Both the position numbers and the translations under genes were made by a program. From Bacteroidota bacterium (GTDB taxonomy: Bacteria; Bacteroidota; Bacteroidia; JAADEI01): a DNA stretch of 12,014 nt. Every line of letters begins with the position of its first letter. Position 1 is the stretch's first letter. The DNA lies in contig JAJRPU010000245.1 in the NCBI GenBank assembly GCA_024280615.1, positions 1 through 12,014 on the forward strand. Reading direction: 5' to 3'. This document shows, piece after piece, positions 1 to 8,400 of this stretch. Under the pieces are notes generated by a model. The model saw only the letters and a list, made by a program, of their open reading frames with translations. It was not told where the DNA came from and ran no database searches.

Positions 1-878
1 AAGGATACTACAAACGGATTTCCACTATTGTAATCATATACCGTAACTCGGGGACCGTTCAGACTAATAGTAAAATTAGATGACAAAGTTGCATTTATGG
101 TTCCGGATTTAGAAGTAATGTAAGGATTTCCACCGTCATTAACAGTTGCCCTTGCAAGAGGTCGTGAAGCAGTGGCACCAATAGATGGACCATTAGAGTA
201 GACAGTTGTTGTGAAAGTAGTGGCATCTAAAATCCTGTCCTGCTCATAGAGAACTTCTCCAGTCTGTGCGTCCACAAGCCTGTAAATGTATAATGGAGGA
301 TATTGACGCTTTATATGCAATTCATAAACATATCGCAAGTCATAGCTATCATCCCTCAGAATCGGCAAAACTTTTAAATCACCAATCTGAACTTTTGCGT
401 CTTGTACCGGGTTTAAAGCCTCTAATTCAGACTCCGACAATGGAATGATTTTGTTAGTTGGTTGAAGGGGATATACATCCATTGCCACGGCAAACAACTT
501 GCCCTCTCTATTAAACCTAAACGAAGCACGGGAAAACATAACTTCAATGGAATCATTAACCACCTGAATGAAGTTAACATAAGTCTTTCCGGAACGACCA
601 GTGAAAGTCCCCTTATACCTTAAATTAGATACAGATAAACCAAGCTTTTGAGCAACAGCAAGTGCTTTATCCCTGTATGAAACGCCCTCTATAGCAACAG
701 GTTTACCATAAGCATATCTGGGCAAATTTGTAATGGGGTTTAGGACAGTTTTCCAGTTAAACAGCCGAGGGTCGCTCTCTACCACTAACTGATTTTCTGG
801 AATAACCCTAAGGCGAGACTGCCCATTAGCAATTAGGACAAACCCTAACACACCCAGCAACAAACTCACCTTTCTCAT
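1..878 (-). CDS. Secreted protein with FTP/PepSY-type propeptide, probable M36/M4-like metalloprotease (partial)
   Basis: This leftward gene starts at the ATG at 876-878 and runs off the left edge with 292 codons readable and no stop. Residues 1-20 form a signal peptide (MRKVSLLLGVLGFVLIANGQ), so the product is exported. Residues about 60-137 (KALAVAQKLGLS, then VNFIQVVNDSIEVMFSRASF and REGKLFAVAMDVYP) resemble the FTP propeptide of thermolysin and fungalysin proteases. Residues 202-216 (VDAQTGEVLYEQDRI) match the PepSY-like end of such propeptides. Residues about 240-292 look like a small beta domain (ARATVNDGGNPYITSKSG, SLNGPRVTVYD), as seen between propeptide and catalytic domain in bacterial M36-like proteins. 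The catalytic HExxH region would lie outside the window, so the protease call is inferred from the propeptide alone. There is no Shine-Dalgarno sequence. The gene is divergent from rho. Confidence 0.75.
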   Translation of the reverse strand, partial: MRKVSLLLGVLGFVLIANGQSRLRVIPENQLVVESDPRLFNWKTVLNPITNLPRYAYGKPVAIEGVSYRDKALAVAQKLGLSVSNLRYKGTFTGRSGKTYVNFIQVVNDSIEVMFSRASFRFNREGKLFAVAMDVYPLQPTNKIIPLSESELEALNPVQDAKVQIGDLKVLPILRDDSYDLRYVYELHIKRQYPPLYIYRLVDAQTGEVLYEQDRILDATTFTTTVYSNGPSIGATASRPLARATVNDGGNPYITSKSGTINATLSSNFTISLNGPRVTVYDYNSGNPFVVS

Positions 879-891
879 TGAACTTTTTTTG

Positions 892-922
892 TTAAGGTAA
901 AGCAAATCCTTTTATCTCCAAA
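892..922 (-). promoter_or_regulatory. Possible Bacteroidota-type promoter for the secreted-protein gene
   Basis: Read leftward, a TTTG (complement of 919-922) lies 19 nt upstream of TACCTTAA (complement of 892-899). This fits the Bacteroidota primary sigma pattern TTTG-N19-TAnnTTTG with two mismatches in the last four bases. It would give a very short leader before the ATG at 878. Short AT-rich boxes arise easily by chance, so the call is weak. Confidence 0.25.
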
Positions 923-978
923 ATTTTATGCTAAGATGCTTCAATGTGCTTTAAGGGAACTTTTTAATGACTTCTATG

Positions 979-1010
979 TTTTCCTAAATTAGAAATTGTT
1001 TATACCTTTG
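979..1010 (+). promoter_or_regulatory. rho: Possible Bacteroidota-type promoter for rho
   Basis: TACCTTTG at 1003-1010 matches the Bacteroidota -7 element TAnnTTTG exactly. A TTTT at 979-982, 20 nt upstream, could serve as a poor -33 TTTG box. Transcription would start near 1016-1018, leaving a leader of about 80 nt before the rho ATG. The -7 match is good but the -33 match is not, and no experimental support exists here. Confidence 0.4.
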
Positions 1011-1030
1011 TAATAAAGACAATCAAACTG

Positions 1031-1057
1031 CACTGCACGTATATAGCGGATGCAGTG
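1031..1057 (+). promoter_or_regulatory. Hairpin in the presumed rho leader
   Basis: CACTGCA (1031-1037) and TGCAGTG (1051-1057) form a perfect 7-bp stem around a 13-nt loop, about 40 nt before the rho start. It is not followed by a T-run, so it is not an ordinary intrinsic terminator. Known rho genes are often autoregulated in their leader, which makes the position suggestive, but the role is inferred. Confidence 0.35.
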
Positions 1058-1098
1058 AGGGAAAAGAGTAAAACCTGTTAATAAATCAAATTTTTGGC

Positions 1099-2853
1099 AT
1101 GGTAAGCGTAAGGAAATACACCAAGGAGGAGTTAGAAGCCAAGAAGGCAGAGGAATTAAAAATGATTGCCAGAAGCATGGGAGTTAAATATTATTCCCGA
1201 AAAACCAAAAAGGAACTTATTGAGGATATACTCAAGATGCAGGATAATCTATTATTGGGAGATGAGGTAGTTAATAAGCAGAATAAAAACACTAAATCAG
1301 AATCAGGTCAACAAGAAAAGAAAAGTAAGGACATTCCTGAGTTGAGTTTTCCACCATCAGGAGGTTCAATAATTCAAAAACTGCTTGCCAAGCTCGGTCA
1401 GGAAGAAAAGAAAGCAAAAGAGGAAACTGTGCCACCTACTTCACACGACACTAAAACAAAGCAAAAAGATACAGAGGAAACTATTGAAAACAAAAAGAAA
1501 ACAACACCACAAACAGATAAAACTCCAGAGACACAAACAACACAAACAACTCAAACAACTTCCTCCTCTATCAAGTCATACAGAGTTATTACGCCATCTA
1601 AAAAAGAACCAACTTCCAATAAAGAGACAACTCCTCCTGCACAAACCACAAAAACTAAACAAATTGCAGAGGTAAAGGAGAAAGCAAAGGGGGAACCATT
1701 GCCAGCGGACGAAATGGAACGGCTATTGCTCAAGCTCAAAGGACTCGTTAAAGCAGAAGGAGTCCTTGAAATAATGGAAAAAGAAAGTTTTGGAGTGTTG
1801 CGTTCCTCTGACTTCAACTATCTCTCTTCACCAGATGATATATATGTGGCACCCAGAATGATAAAAATGTATGGATTAAAAACAGGAGACACCATTTATG
1901 GATACATTAGACCACCTGTTAAGCAAGGGGATAAATACTTTTTCCTTGAGGAAATTGAAATGGTCAATGGGCTGCCTCCCGAAAAAGTGAAATATAGAAC
2001 GCCTTTTGAGTATCTCAAACCCCTGTTCCCCAACGAAAAGTTTAACCTGGTTACTGAACCATCTGACTATTCAAATCGCATAATTGATTTATTTGCACCC
2101 ATTGGAAAGGGACAGCGAGGTTTAATAGTTGCTCAGCCTAAAACAGGTAAGACAACTCTTTTGAAAGGCATTGCCCGTGGTCTGAACAAGAACCACCCCG
2201 AGGTATACGTGATTGTTCTGCTTATAAACGAGCGTCCAGAGGAGGTCACTGACTGGGAACGTTCAGTAGTAGCTGAAGTAATTGCTTCCACGTTTGACAA
2301 CCCGGCAGATAAACACGTTAAGGTTGCCGAAATAGTTCTGGAGAAAGCCAAGCGCTTAGTGGAGTCAGGACACGACGTAGTTATATTGCTTGATTCACTA
2401 ACCCGCTTGGCACGGGCATATAATGACCTTGCTCCATCTTCAGGAAAAGTTCTCTCTGGGGGCGTGGAAGCCTCCGCTCTCAATAAACCTAAGCAGTTCT
2501 TTGGAGCAGCACGGAACATAGAGGGCAAGGGCTCCCTAACAATCATTGCCACCGCACTCATCAATACAGGAAGCCGTATGGACGAAGTTATCTTTGAAGA
2601 GTTCAAAGGAACAGGGAATATGGAACTTGTGTTGGACAGGAACCTTGCCAATAAACGAATCTTCCCTGCCATTGATCTAGTTGCCTCTGGAACCAGACGT
2701 GAAGACCTTCTCCTTGATGAATTCACACTCAGAAGAGTATGGCTACTCAGGAACCAATTGGCTCAAGTGCCAACAGAAGAAGGGCTTAAATGGATACTTG
2801 ATAATATGAGAGGCACGAGAGATAACCGTGAATTCTTGCTTTCAATGAATTGA
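1099..2853 (+). CDS. rho: Transcription termination factor Rho
   Basis: Hexameric RNA-dependent ATPase/helicase that ends transcription at Rho-dependent sites. Residues 8-50 (KEELEAKKAEELKMIARSMG) form the Rho_N helical domain. Residues about 55-200 are a hydrophilic low-complexity insert rich in K, E, T and Q. Residues 225-290 are the RNA-binding cold-shock-like domain (ESFGVLRSSDFNYLSSPDDIYV). The ATPase core follows: P-loop AQPKTGKTT at 345-353, Walker B VVILLDSLTRLARAYN at 427-442, Q-loop SGKVLSGGVEASAL at 448-461, R-loop GSRMDEVIFEEFKGTGN at 491-507, and arginine finger region GTRRED at 531-536. At 584 residues it is much longer than the 419 of E. coli Rho, owing to the insert. No Shine-Dalgarno sequence precedes the ATG. 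It is the first of five co-directed genes, with holA 7 nt behind. The assignment is secure. Confidence 0.98.
   Translation: MVSVRKYTKEELEAKKAEELKMIARSMGVKYYSRKTKKELIEDILKMQDNLLLGDEVVNKQNKNTKSESGQQEKKSKDIPELSFPPSGGSIIQKLLAKLGQEEKKAKEETVPPTSHDTKTKQKDTEETIENKKKTTPQTDKTPETQTTQTTQTTSSSIKSYRVITPSKKEPTSNKETTPPAQTTKTKQIAEVKEKAKGEPLPADEMERLLLKLKGLVKAEGVLEIMEKESFGVLRSSDFNYLSSPDDIYVAPRMIKMYGLKTGDTIYGYIRPPVKQGDKYFFLEEIEMVNGLPPEKVKYRTPFEYLKPLFPNEKFNLVTEPSDYSNRIIDLFAPIGKGQRGLIVAQPKTGKTTLLKGIARGLNKNHPEVYVIVLLINERPEEVTDWERSVVAEVIASTFDNPADKHVKVAEIVLEKAKRLVESGHDVVILLDSLTRLARAYNDLAPSSGKVLSGGVEASALNKPKQFFGAARNIEGKGSLTIIATALINTGSRMDEVIFEEFKGTGNMELVLDRNLANKRIFPAIDLVASGTRREDLLLDEFTLRRVWLLRNQLAQVPTEEGLKWILDNMRGTRDNREFLLSMN
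1532..1558 (+). repeat. Three tandem 9-bp units inside rho
   Basis: CACAAACAA occurs at 1532-1540 and 1541-1549, followed by CTCAAACAA at 1550-1558. In frame these units encode Gln-Thr-Thr triplets in the disordered part of Rho (residues 146-154). The 9-bp unit keeps the frame, so slippage here would change insert length without inactivating the protein. Confidence 0.7.
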
Positions 2854-2860
2854 CCATAGT

Positions 2861-3910
2861 ATGTTCTCAATTATAAAGGAAGCCATTGACCAACGGAAAC
2901 CAATATATGTCCTCTCAGGAGAAGAGGACTTCCTGATAAGGCAATTTATAAGTTCGCTCAAAGAATTAATTCCACCCAGCGAAAGACAATTTAATCTTAT
3001 TGTCCTGACTGCAGAAGATAAATCAGGGCAAGATATAGTAAACCAAGCCAGAACACTTCCAATGTTTGGCAAGACCAAAATAGTTATCGTATATTCAGCA
3101 AGCAAATGGCAGGAGTCGGACTGGCAGGCTATACTTAAATACGCCGCTAACCCGTCTAAACATTCCATTCTAATTATTGAGGCAACCACAGAATCAAAAA
3201 AAAGGAATAGAACAATTTCAAAATTTGAAAAAGACCTCAACAAACTCGGCATTCTGATAAAATTGAACAAACCATCCAACGATAGAGATTTTATTGCTTT
3301 GCTTAAAGACTATTGCACTAACAAGGGTATAACTATTGACAAGGAAGGGCTTGAGACACTGGCAGAACTAAGCAATCGGTCCCTGGAACCCGCTATTAAC
3401 GAAATAGAAAAGCTCCCTCTCTCATATCCCCAAAAAAAACACTTTACCAAAGAAGATATTTTATACGTAATTGGAATTGATAAGGAATACAACGTTTTTG
3501 AACTTATTGATGCTCTTTCACATAGGAAACCAGACAAGTTAGCACGAATCGGCAGAAACCTTGCTATGCAAAGAAATGCAAATCTTTTTGAGTTAATTAG
3601 CCTTATTTATAAAATCATATCTTATGCAGATTTGGGAAGGCAATACATATCTTCAAATAAGAAACAAACGGAACAGAAATTAGTTGCAACTTTCAAATGT
3701 TCGCCGTGGACAGCACGACAGGCAACTGCAATAATGAAAAACTATACAGAACAGGAAGTAAATACCATTTTGGAATTATTGTACCAATACAACAAAAAAG
3801 CCGTCGGGATTAAAAGTGGACTTTCCCTACCCCAGGAGCTAGTTGAAGAATTCACTCTTGAGCTTGCTACTATAGCCACTGGTAAACCATTGATGGTAAA
3901 GCATTCCTAA
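2861..3910 (+). CDS. holA: DNA polymerase III subunit delta (clamp-loader subunit)
   Basis: Delta subunit of the clamp loader, which opens the beta sliding clamp and helps place it on primed DNA at the replication fork. The 349-residue length is typical. Hallmarks of the family are visible: YVLSGEEDFLI at 16-26, LPMFGKTKIVIVYSA at 66-80, NVFELIDALSHRKPDKLARI around 211-230, and the C-terminal collar segment VGIKSGLSLPQELVEEFTLEL around 316-336. Like other delta subunits it has a degenerate AAA+ fold with no obvious P-loop, so it is not expected to hydrolyse ATP. The ATG lies 7 nt after the rho stop, indicating co-transcription and possibly coupled translation. There is no Shine-Dalgarno sequence. 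AATTGA (2848-2853) and TCAATT (2867-2872) could form a short hairpin that places the start codon in its loop. Confidence 0.92.
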   Translation: MFSIIKEAIDQRKPIYVLSGEEDFLIRQFISSLKELIPPSERQFNLIVLTAEDKSGQDIVNQARTLPMFGKTKIVIVYSASKWQESDWQAILKYAANPSKHSILIIEATTESKKRNRTISKFEKDLNKLGILIKLNKPSNDRDFIALLKDYCTNKGITIDKEGLETLAELSNRSLEPAINEIEKLPLSYPQKKHFTKEDILYVIGIDKEYNVFELIDALSHRKPDKLARIGRNLAMQRNANLFELISLIYKIISYADLGRQYISSNKKQTEQKLVATFKCSPWTARQATAIMKNYTEQEVNTILELLYQYNKKAVGIKSGLSLPQELVEEFTLELATIATGKPLMVKHS

Positions 3911-3963
3911 GTAAAGAAACTTTTAAGTATCTATTCTTGTTAAGTTAACCAAATTCTTGGACT

Positions 3964-4677
3964 ATGAGTAAAGTGTTTGAGCTAAGGGAGAATCAGGTTT
4001 TGCACACTTATGTCTTTGAAAGACTTGGACAACCAGAGAAAGAACGTGAATTTAAGTTAAAGGAGCTGAAGCGTTGGGGGTTTGATTTAATCTTTGGAAA
4101 AAAGGACGGTAAAGAAACATTTTTTACAGCCGAGATTGGTAAACGAAAAAAAGGAGACATCTATACAGAACGAGATGCTCAGACCGATATAGACGTAAAA
4201 TTTGAAGTTTATGACATAATTGAAGAACTTCCCAAAAACAAAAAGATTTTTGCACACATTGAAATGATGGATGGCATAGCATACTTAATCGGGGACTTAC
4301 GAGAAGGAGACAAAAACATAGAAATTTTACGTGTTCCAGCAGGTATAACTTTGCTTGCATACTTAAAAAAGAGACGTCTGCATAACATAATTGAGGCATT
4401 GAGAAATGTAGGTACATCGCTTGAGTTAGTTAAACAACGAGGACAGGAAGGGAAAGCCAAGCCATATGACCAAATGCCACCCTTAATCAGGAGATTTTTA
4501 AGAGAAGCCCGTGAAGTTGAGGAAGACGCAGGATTCGGCAGAATAGCAGTTGCTTATTATGGCGAAAACAAAGATGGAGAACCACGATTCAGAATCTCTT
4601 GGTTCCTCCCAACCATATCACTATTTGACCTATCCATTGCAGAAAAGGCAGATAAATTACTTGGAGCCTTAGATTAA
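3964..4677 (+). CDS. Uncharacterised cytoplasmic protein, 237 aa
   Basis: I do not recognise this protein. It has no signal peptide and no membrane segment, so it is probably cytoplasmic. The N-terminal half is strongly charged (QPEKEREFKLKELKRWGFDLIFGKKDGKE) with predicted beta-strand stretches (KIFAHIEMMDGIAYLIGDL, around 94-112). The middle is helical and basic (AYLKKRRLHNIIEALRNVG, around 132-150; PPLIRRFLREAREVEEDAG, around 172-190). The end is mixed (RFRISWFLPTISLFDLSIAEKADKLLGALD). I see no nucleotide-binding loop, zinc ligands or catalytic signature. It lies 53 nt after holA and 23 nt before another unknown gene, in the same direction. The reading frame is long, has ordinary codon use and fits the operon spacing, so I regard it as real. 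A 4-bp hairpin (CCAA-ATTC-TTGG, 3949-3960) sits just before the ATG. Confidence 0.8.
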   Translation: MSKVFELRENQVLHTYVFERLGQPEKEREFKLKELKRWGFDLIFGKKDGKETFFTAEIGKRKKGDIYTERDAQTDIDVKFEVYDIIEELPKNKKIFAHIEMMDGIAYLIGDLREGDKNIEILRVPAGITLLAYLKKRRLHNIIEALRNVGTSLELVKQRGQEGKAKPYDQMPPLIRRFLREAREVEEDAGFGRIAVAYYGENKDGEPRFRISWFLPTISLFDLSIAEKADKLLGALD

Positions 4678-4681
4678 TTGC

Positions 4682-4716
4682 ATGTAAAAAATGATTAAGT
4701 ATGCCTTTTTTTACAT
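4682..4716 (+). repeat. Perfect 10-bp inverted repeat enclosing a start codon
   Basis: ATGTAAAAAA at 4682-4691 is the exact reverse complement of TTTTTTACAT at 4707-4716. The 15-nt loop (4692-4706) holds the start codon at 4701-4703. In the mRNA the stem is AU-rich and of modest stability. It could influence initiation of the 239-residue gene, or be chance in AT-rich DNA. Confidence 0.6.
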
Positions 4717-5420
4717 ATTCACCCATATTAAGCAGGCAGAAGAAGTTTGAACAAGTTAATGGGAAACCAATTATTAACGGGGATGAAATACGCAAGTTAG
4801 TAGAGGCTTCTGCAATATTCTACTTCATAAAAAAAGATAAGCAACTTGAAAACAGGGTAAAGAAATTCCTGCTTCAAAAGGAACATGACTTGCCCGAACT
4901 GGCTAATTCAGTAAGAAATATGGTTTATGACACTTATCCTTGGTTAAAAGAAATCACTTATCCAGATTTTATTGAATTAGAGGGAGAAGTAACGAAACTC
5001 TATTGCGAAATATGGGACTTAAAAGAGAATGAGATAACAAAAGACTTTATTACAGAAGCCTTTACTGGAATAATAAAATTTCAATTACCTGAGCCACATG
5101 CCCAAAAACTATGCTATGCCTTTCAGTCCTATGCAGAAGCCCTTGCTAGAATTGAGAAGGAAATGCTTGAAGACCATCCGCTTGCTTCAGAATTCTATCC
5201 TCGTCTAATTACAGAATTGAGAAACGAAGGATGCCCCGCACGACTCGGATATTGGACAGACACCCCCTATGAAGGACACCTGCTTTTTTTCTGGCGAGTA
5301 AAAGAAATCAGGCAACATCTATTGAAAGAATTTGGACTTGACATTCGTCCCACCGAGATAATCTACATACCATCAAGGGGCGAGACAGCAGGATGGTCAT
5401 ATTGGCGTCAGTCCCTATGA
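4701..5420 (+). CDS. Uncharacterised cytoplasmic protein, 239 aa
   Basis: I do not recognise this protein. It has no signal peptide or membrane span and appears mostly helical: residues 30-75 (GDEIRKLVEASAIFYFIKKD, LENRVKKFLLQKEHDLPELA) and about 135-160 (HAQKLCYAFQSYAEALARIE) look like amphipathic helices. The C-terminal part is rich in aromatic residues (CPARLGYWTDTPYEGHLLFFWRV, then RPTEIIYIPSRGETAGWSYWRQSL). No known catalytic or nucleotide-binding motif is visible. It follows the preceding unknown gene by 23 nt and precedes the outer-membrane-type gene by 35 nt. The pair of unknowns may act together, but only gene order supports that. The ATG is preferred because it is the first in frame after the previous stop; no Shine-Dalgarno sequence is present, and the codon lies in the loop of a perfect inverted repeat. 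Confidence 0.8.
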   Translation: MPFFTYSPILSRQKKFEQVNGKPIINGDEIRKLVEASAIFYFIKKDKQLENRVKKFLLQKEHDLPELANSVRNMVYDTYPWLKEITYPDFIELEGEVTKLYCEIWDLKENEITKDFITEAFTGIIKFQLPEPHAQKLCYAFQSYAEALARIEKEMLEDHPLASEFYPRLITELRNEGCPARLGYWTDTPYEGHLLFFWRVKEIRQHLLKEFGLDIRPTEIIYIPSRGETAGWSYWRQSL

Positions 5421-5455
5421 CCCTTTCCTGACCCTTTTGCGTTGTATATAACATA

Positions 5456-8400
5456 ATGAAGCAATGGGCAATAAGGTATGTTACATCTGCACTTTTATCA
5501 TATCACTTTGTTTTGCCATATATCTCTAGTGCACAGGACACCTGCTTTTCATCCGTTCCGGTGAATCCTTTTTCAGTAAAGGTCTATTGTAATGATTCGG
5601 TGATTCCTGCAAGTAGTTGGTATGTTGACTGGTTCGGGGGATGCCTGTACTGGCAAGAAAAGCCCACGTGTGAAAGGCTAAAAATAGAATTTGACACTTT
5701 ATCTGTTGACATTGACACCATCGTTTCACTCCCTAACCCGTTGCCCACTCAGAAAGGACGAGAACCAATAGTGATTTACAATGCACCTATTCCATCAATG
5801 GCATCCCTTCCAACTTCCGGATTAACCATAGAGGGGCAATTAGTTCAAGAACTCAGTTCAGGAACAAATCAAAACCTTAACTCTCAATCATATTTTGGTA
5901 TAATTATCAAAGGGAACCTAACTGAAGATATGACCGTTGAAGGGCATTTAAGCGACCAATCCCTGCCTATCCAACCAGAGGGAAACACCTATCAGCTGCA
6001 AGATTTTGACAGGATTTATCTCAGATTCACCTACAAGGACAGATGGTATGCAGGCGTTGGAGACCAACTCTGGGAAAACCCCAAACAATCTTATTTTCTC
6101 AAGTATAAAAGGAAGATAAAGGGATTGACTATTGGGGAAGAATCACATAATTTTAATTGGAACACTGGGATTGCCTTTTCAAGAGGCAAATACGGAAGGG
6201 TTTCCTTTTACGGTAAGGAAGGGATTAGAGGACCCTATCCATTGGTTCCAGAAAACAAACAGTTCATTATTATTTTATCAGGCACTGAACGGGTCTATCT
6301 GGATGGCAAACTGCTCACAAGAGGCTCAGATAGAGATTATGTGATTGACTATAACAAAGCAGAAATAACTTTTACGCCAGCAGTGGAGATAACTGCACAG
6401 TCAAGAATAGTCGTTGAGTTTCAATACACCACACAGGAATATACACGCACTCAATGGCAATCTTCTTCCTTCTGGAAAAAAGGCAAAATCAGAGGGGGAA
6501 TAGCCTATATGGGCGAGAAAGATAACGTGGCAATGTCTAATATAGTCTTGGACAGCACTGTTTTAGCTAGACTTAGCATTGCAGGAGATAACGATTCTCT
6601 GTGGACCGTTCCATCGTATAGGGAAGCATTAATACAACCAGGCAAAATCCTATATCGTAAAATAGATACAATTGTTAATGGTATAAAGGTTGCAATTTTT
6701 GTTTATGAACCAGAACCACAACCTCATGATACTTTATATGAAGTCAGTTTCACTTATGTTGGTCCGAATAAAGGCAATTATATTCTTTCACAAGCCCTAT
6801 CAAATGGCAAGATATATAAATGGGTTCCTCCGATAGGGGGCGTTCCCCAGGGGTCTTATGAACCAGTTGTTAAGTTGCTTCCGCCTTCTCAACAGCACTA
6901 TGCTAATGCCTTCTGGGAACTCACATCACACAAAACAAAACTCAGAACAAATGTAGGTTTTAGTTATGTGGATTTAAACATTCTAAGTCCTATTGACGAT
7001 GGCGATAACACTGGCTTGGCATCAAAGATAGAACTGATGCATGGAGATTCAAACCTTGCAGTTTTATTTTCTTATGAAATGCAAAGCAAGAATTTCCTAT
7101 ATGCCGAACGATTTAGGGAAGTGGAATTCTATCGTAACTGGCAAACATCAGACACAGGATTGCTTCACTTGATAAGCGGAGGAATTAAGTTCAGTAAGAC
7201 TATTTTTAATGTTACAACCTTGATTAAAAATCAATATCTGGGAATTTCGCCAGAGGTAAGGAGTTCAGGAAAGACTTCTGGACGCACTAGAGTGTTAACT
7301 ATCCCTATGGATTCAGTTACAAACCTTTTCATTCAATCGTCATGGAAACACAAATTAGGGAATAAAGAAAAGTGGTTTATAAGGCATGAAGGAGAATTTA
7401 CAACGTTTGAGCAAGTTCCTATAAGTTGGCTTCGGATTAGCGGAGGCATTACCACGGAAGAACAACTGTCCTTTGAAGTCTTTGGTCGCATAGATGCGTA
7501 TCAAAAAATGTCTCAGTGGAAGCCTTTTGCCACACGAACAGGCATCTTAATGAACGGAAACATAAAAAACTGGAACATACAGTTTTCTGGCAGCTACGTA
7601 GATGTCAAGGCAACAGACACACTTAGGGGAGTTCAATCAGGATTATATATAAATTCACAATTAAGCGGAGACGTCATTAATACAGAAAAACTTTCCCTAG
7701 GAACATATTTTAAAGTTGGGCGTTCTATGGCACAACGCCAATCATACCAGTACGTAAAGGTTCCAAGGGGACAGGGTCAATTTGCATGGAAAGATTTCAA
7801 TGGCGACGGAGTCCAACAAATAACGGAGTTCGTCCCTGCACTGTATCAAGATGAAGCGGAATATATCCGTGTTTGGCTTCCCACTTTGGAATATGTTCCT
7901 GTTAACTTATACGAAGTTTCTCTGTTTTCAAGATGGGAACCAGTGGATGCATTTAATGTAAATGGACGTATACAAATGACTGTTCAAAGGGAAAAGAAAT
8001 GGGCATTAGTCAATTTTAATCCCGTTAGTGACACTCTTCTGCGATACCAATCCATTTCAGCACAGGCAACAGCAACCATTAACCAGAACAAAGCAATATG
8101 GGGAGAGATAATTCCTATTTTCAGGGAGTCCTATCAATGGACTACAGCAGGGGCTGGCTCCATCCGGTCCAGTGAAGCAACAGGAAGAATATATCTAAAT
8201 GCAGGAAGTAACTGGTGGCTTGTCCCAGAAGGTATAATTAAGCAACAAAATGAATGGCACGAGATTGATTTAACGAGGCAATATGCCCTTTTGCAATACA
8301 CAGGAGCGATAAAAGTATTATGGAAATCAACGGGAACAAAGCGTATTCAATCAGAATTATCCTTTGCCTATCAAGAAGCCCAAACAACCAGAAACCATCA

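Noticed and set aside
266..448. Short rightward open frame of 60 codons
   Set aside because: It is antisense to the propeptide region of the leftward secreted-protein gene, whose translation is clearly meaningful.
2133..2726. Open frame of 197 codons antisense to rho
   Set aside because: It overlaps the highly conserved ATPase core of rho, and its translation is serine/arginine-rich with no family resemblance; it is a shadow of the real gene.
7793..7828. Calcium-type loop read as a dockerin domain
   Set aside because: There is only one loop, not the paired repeat of dockerins, and it sits inside a large barrel-type protein.
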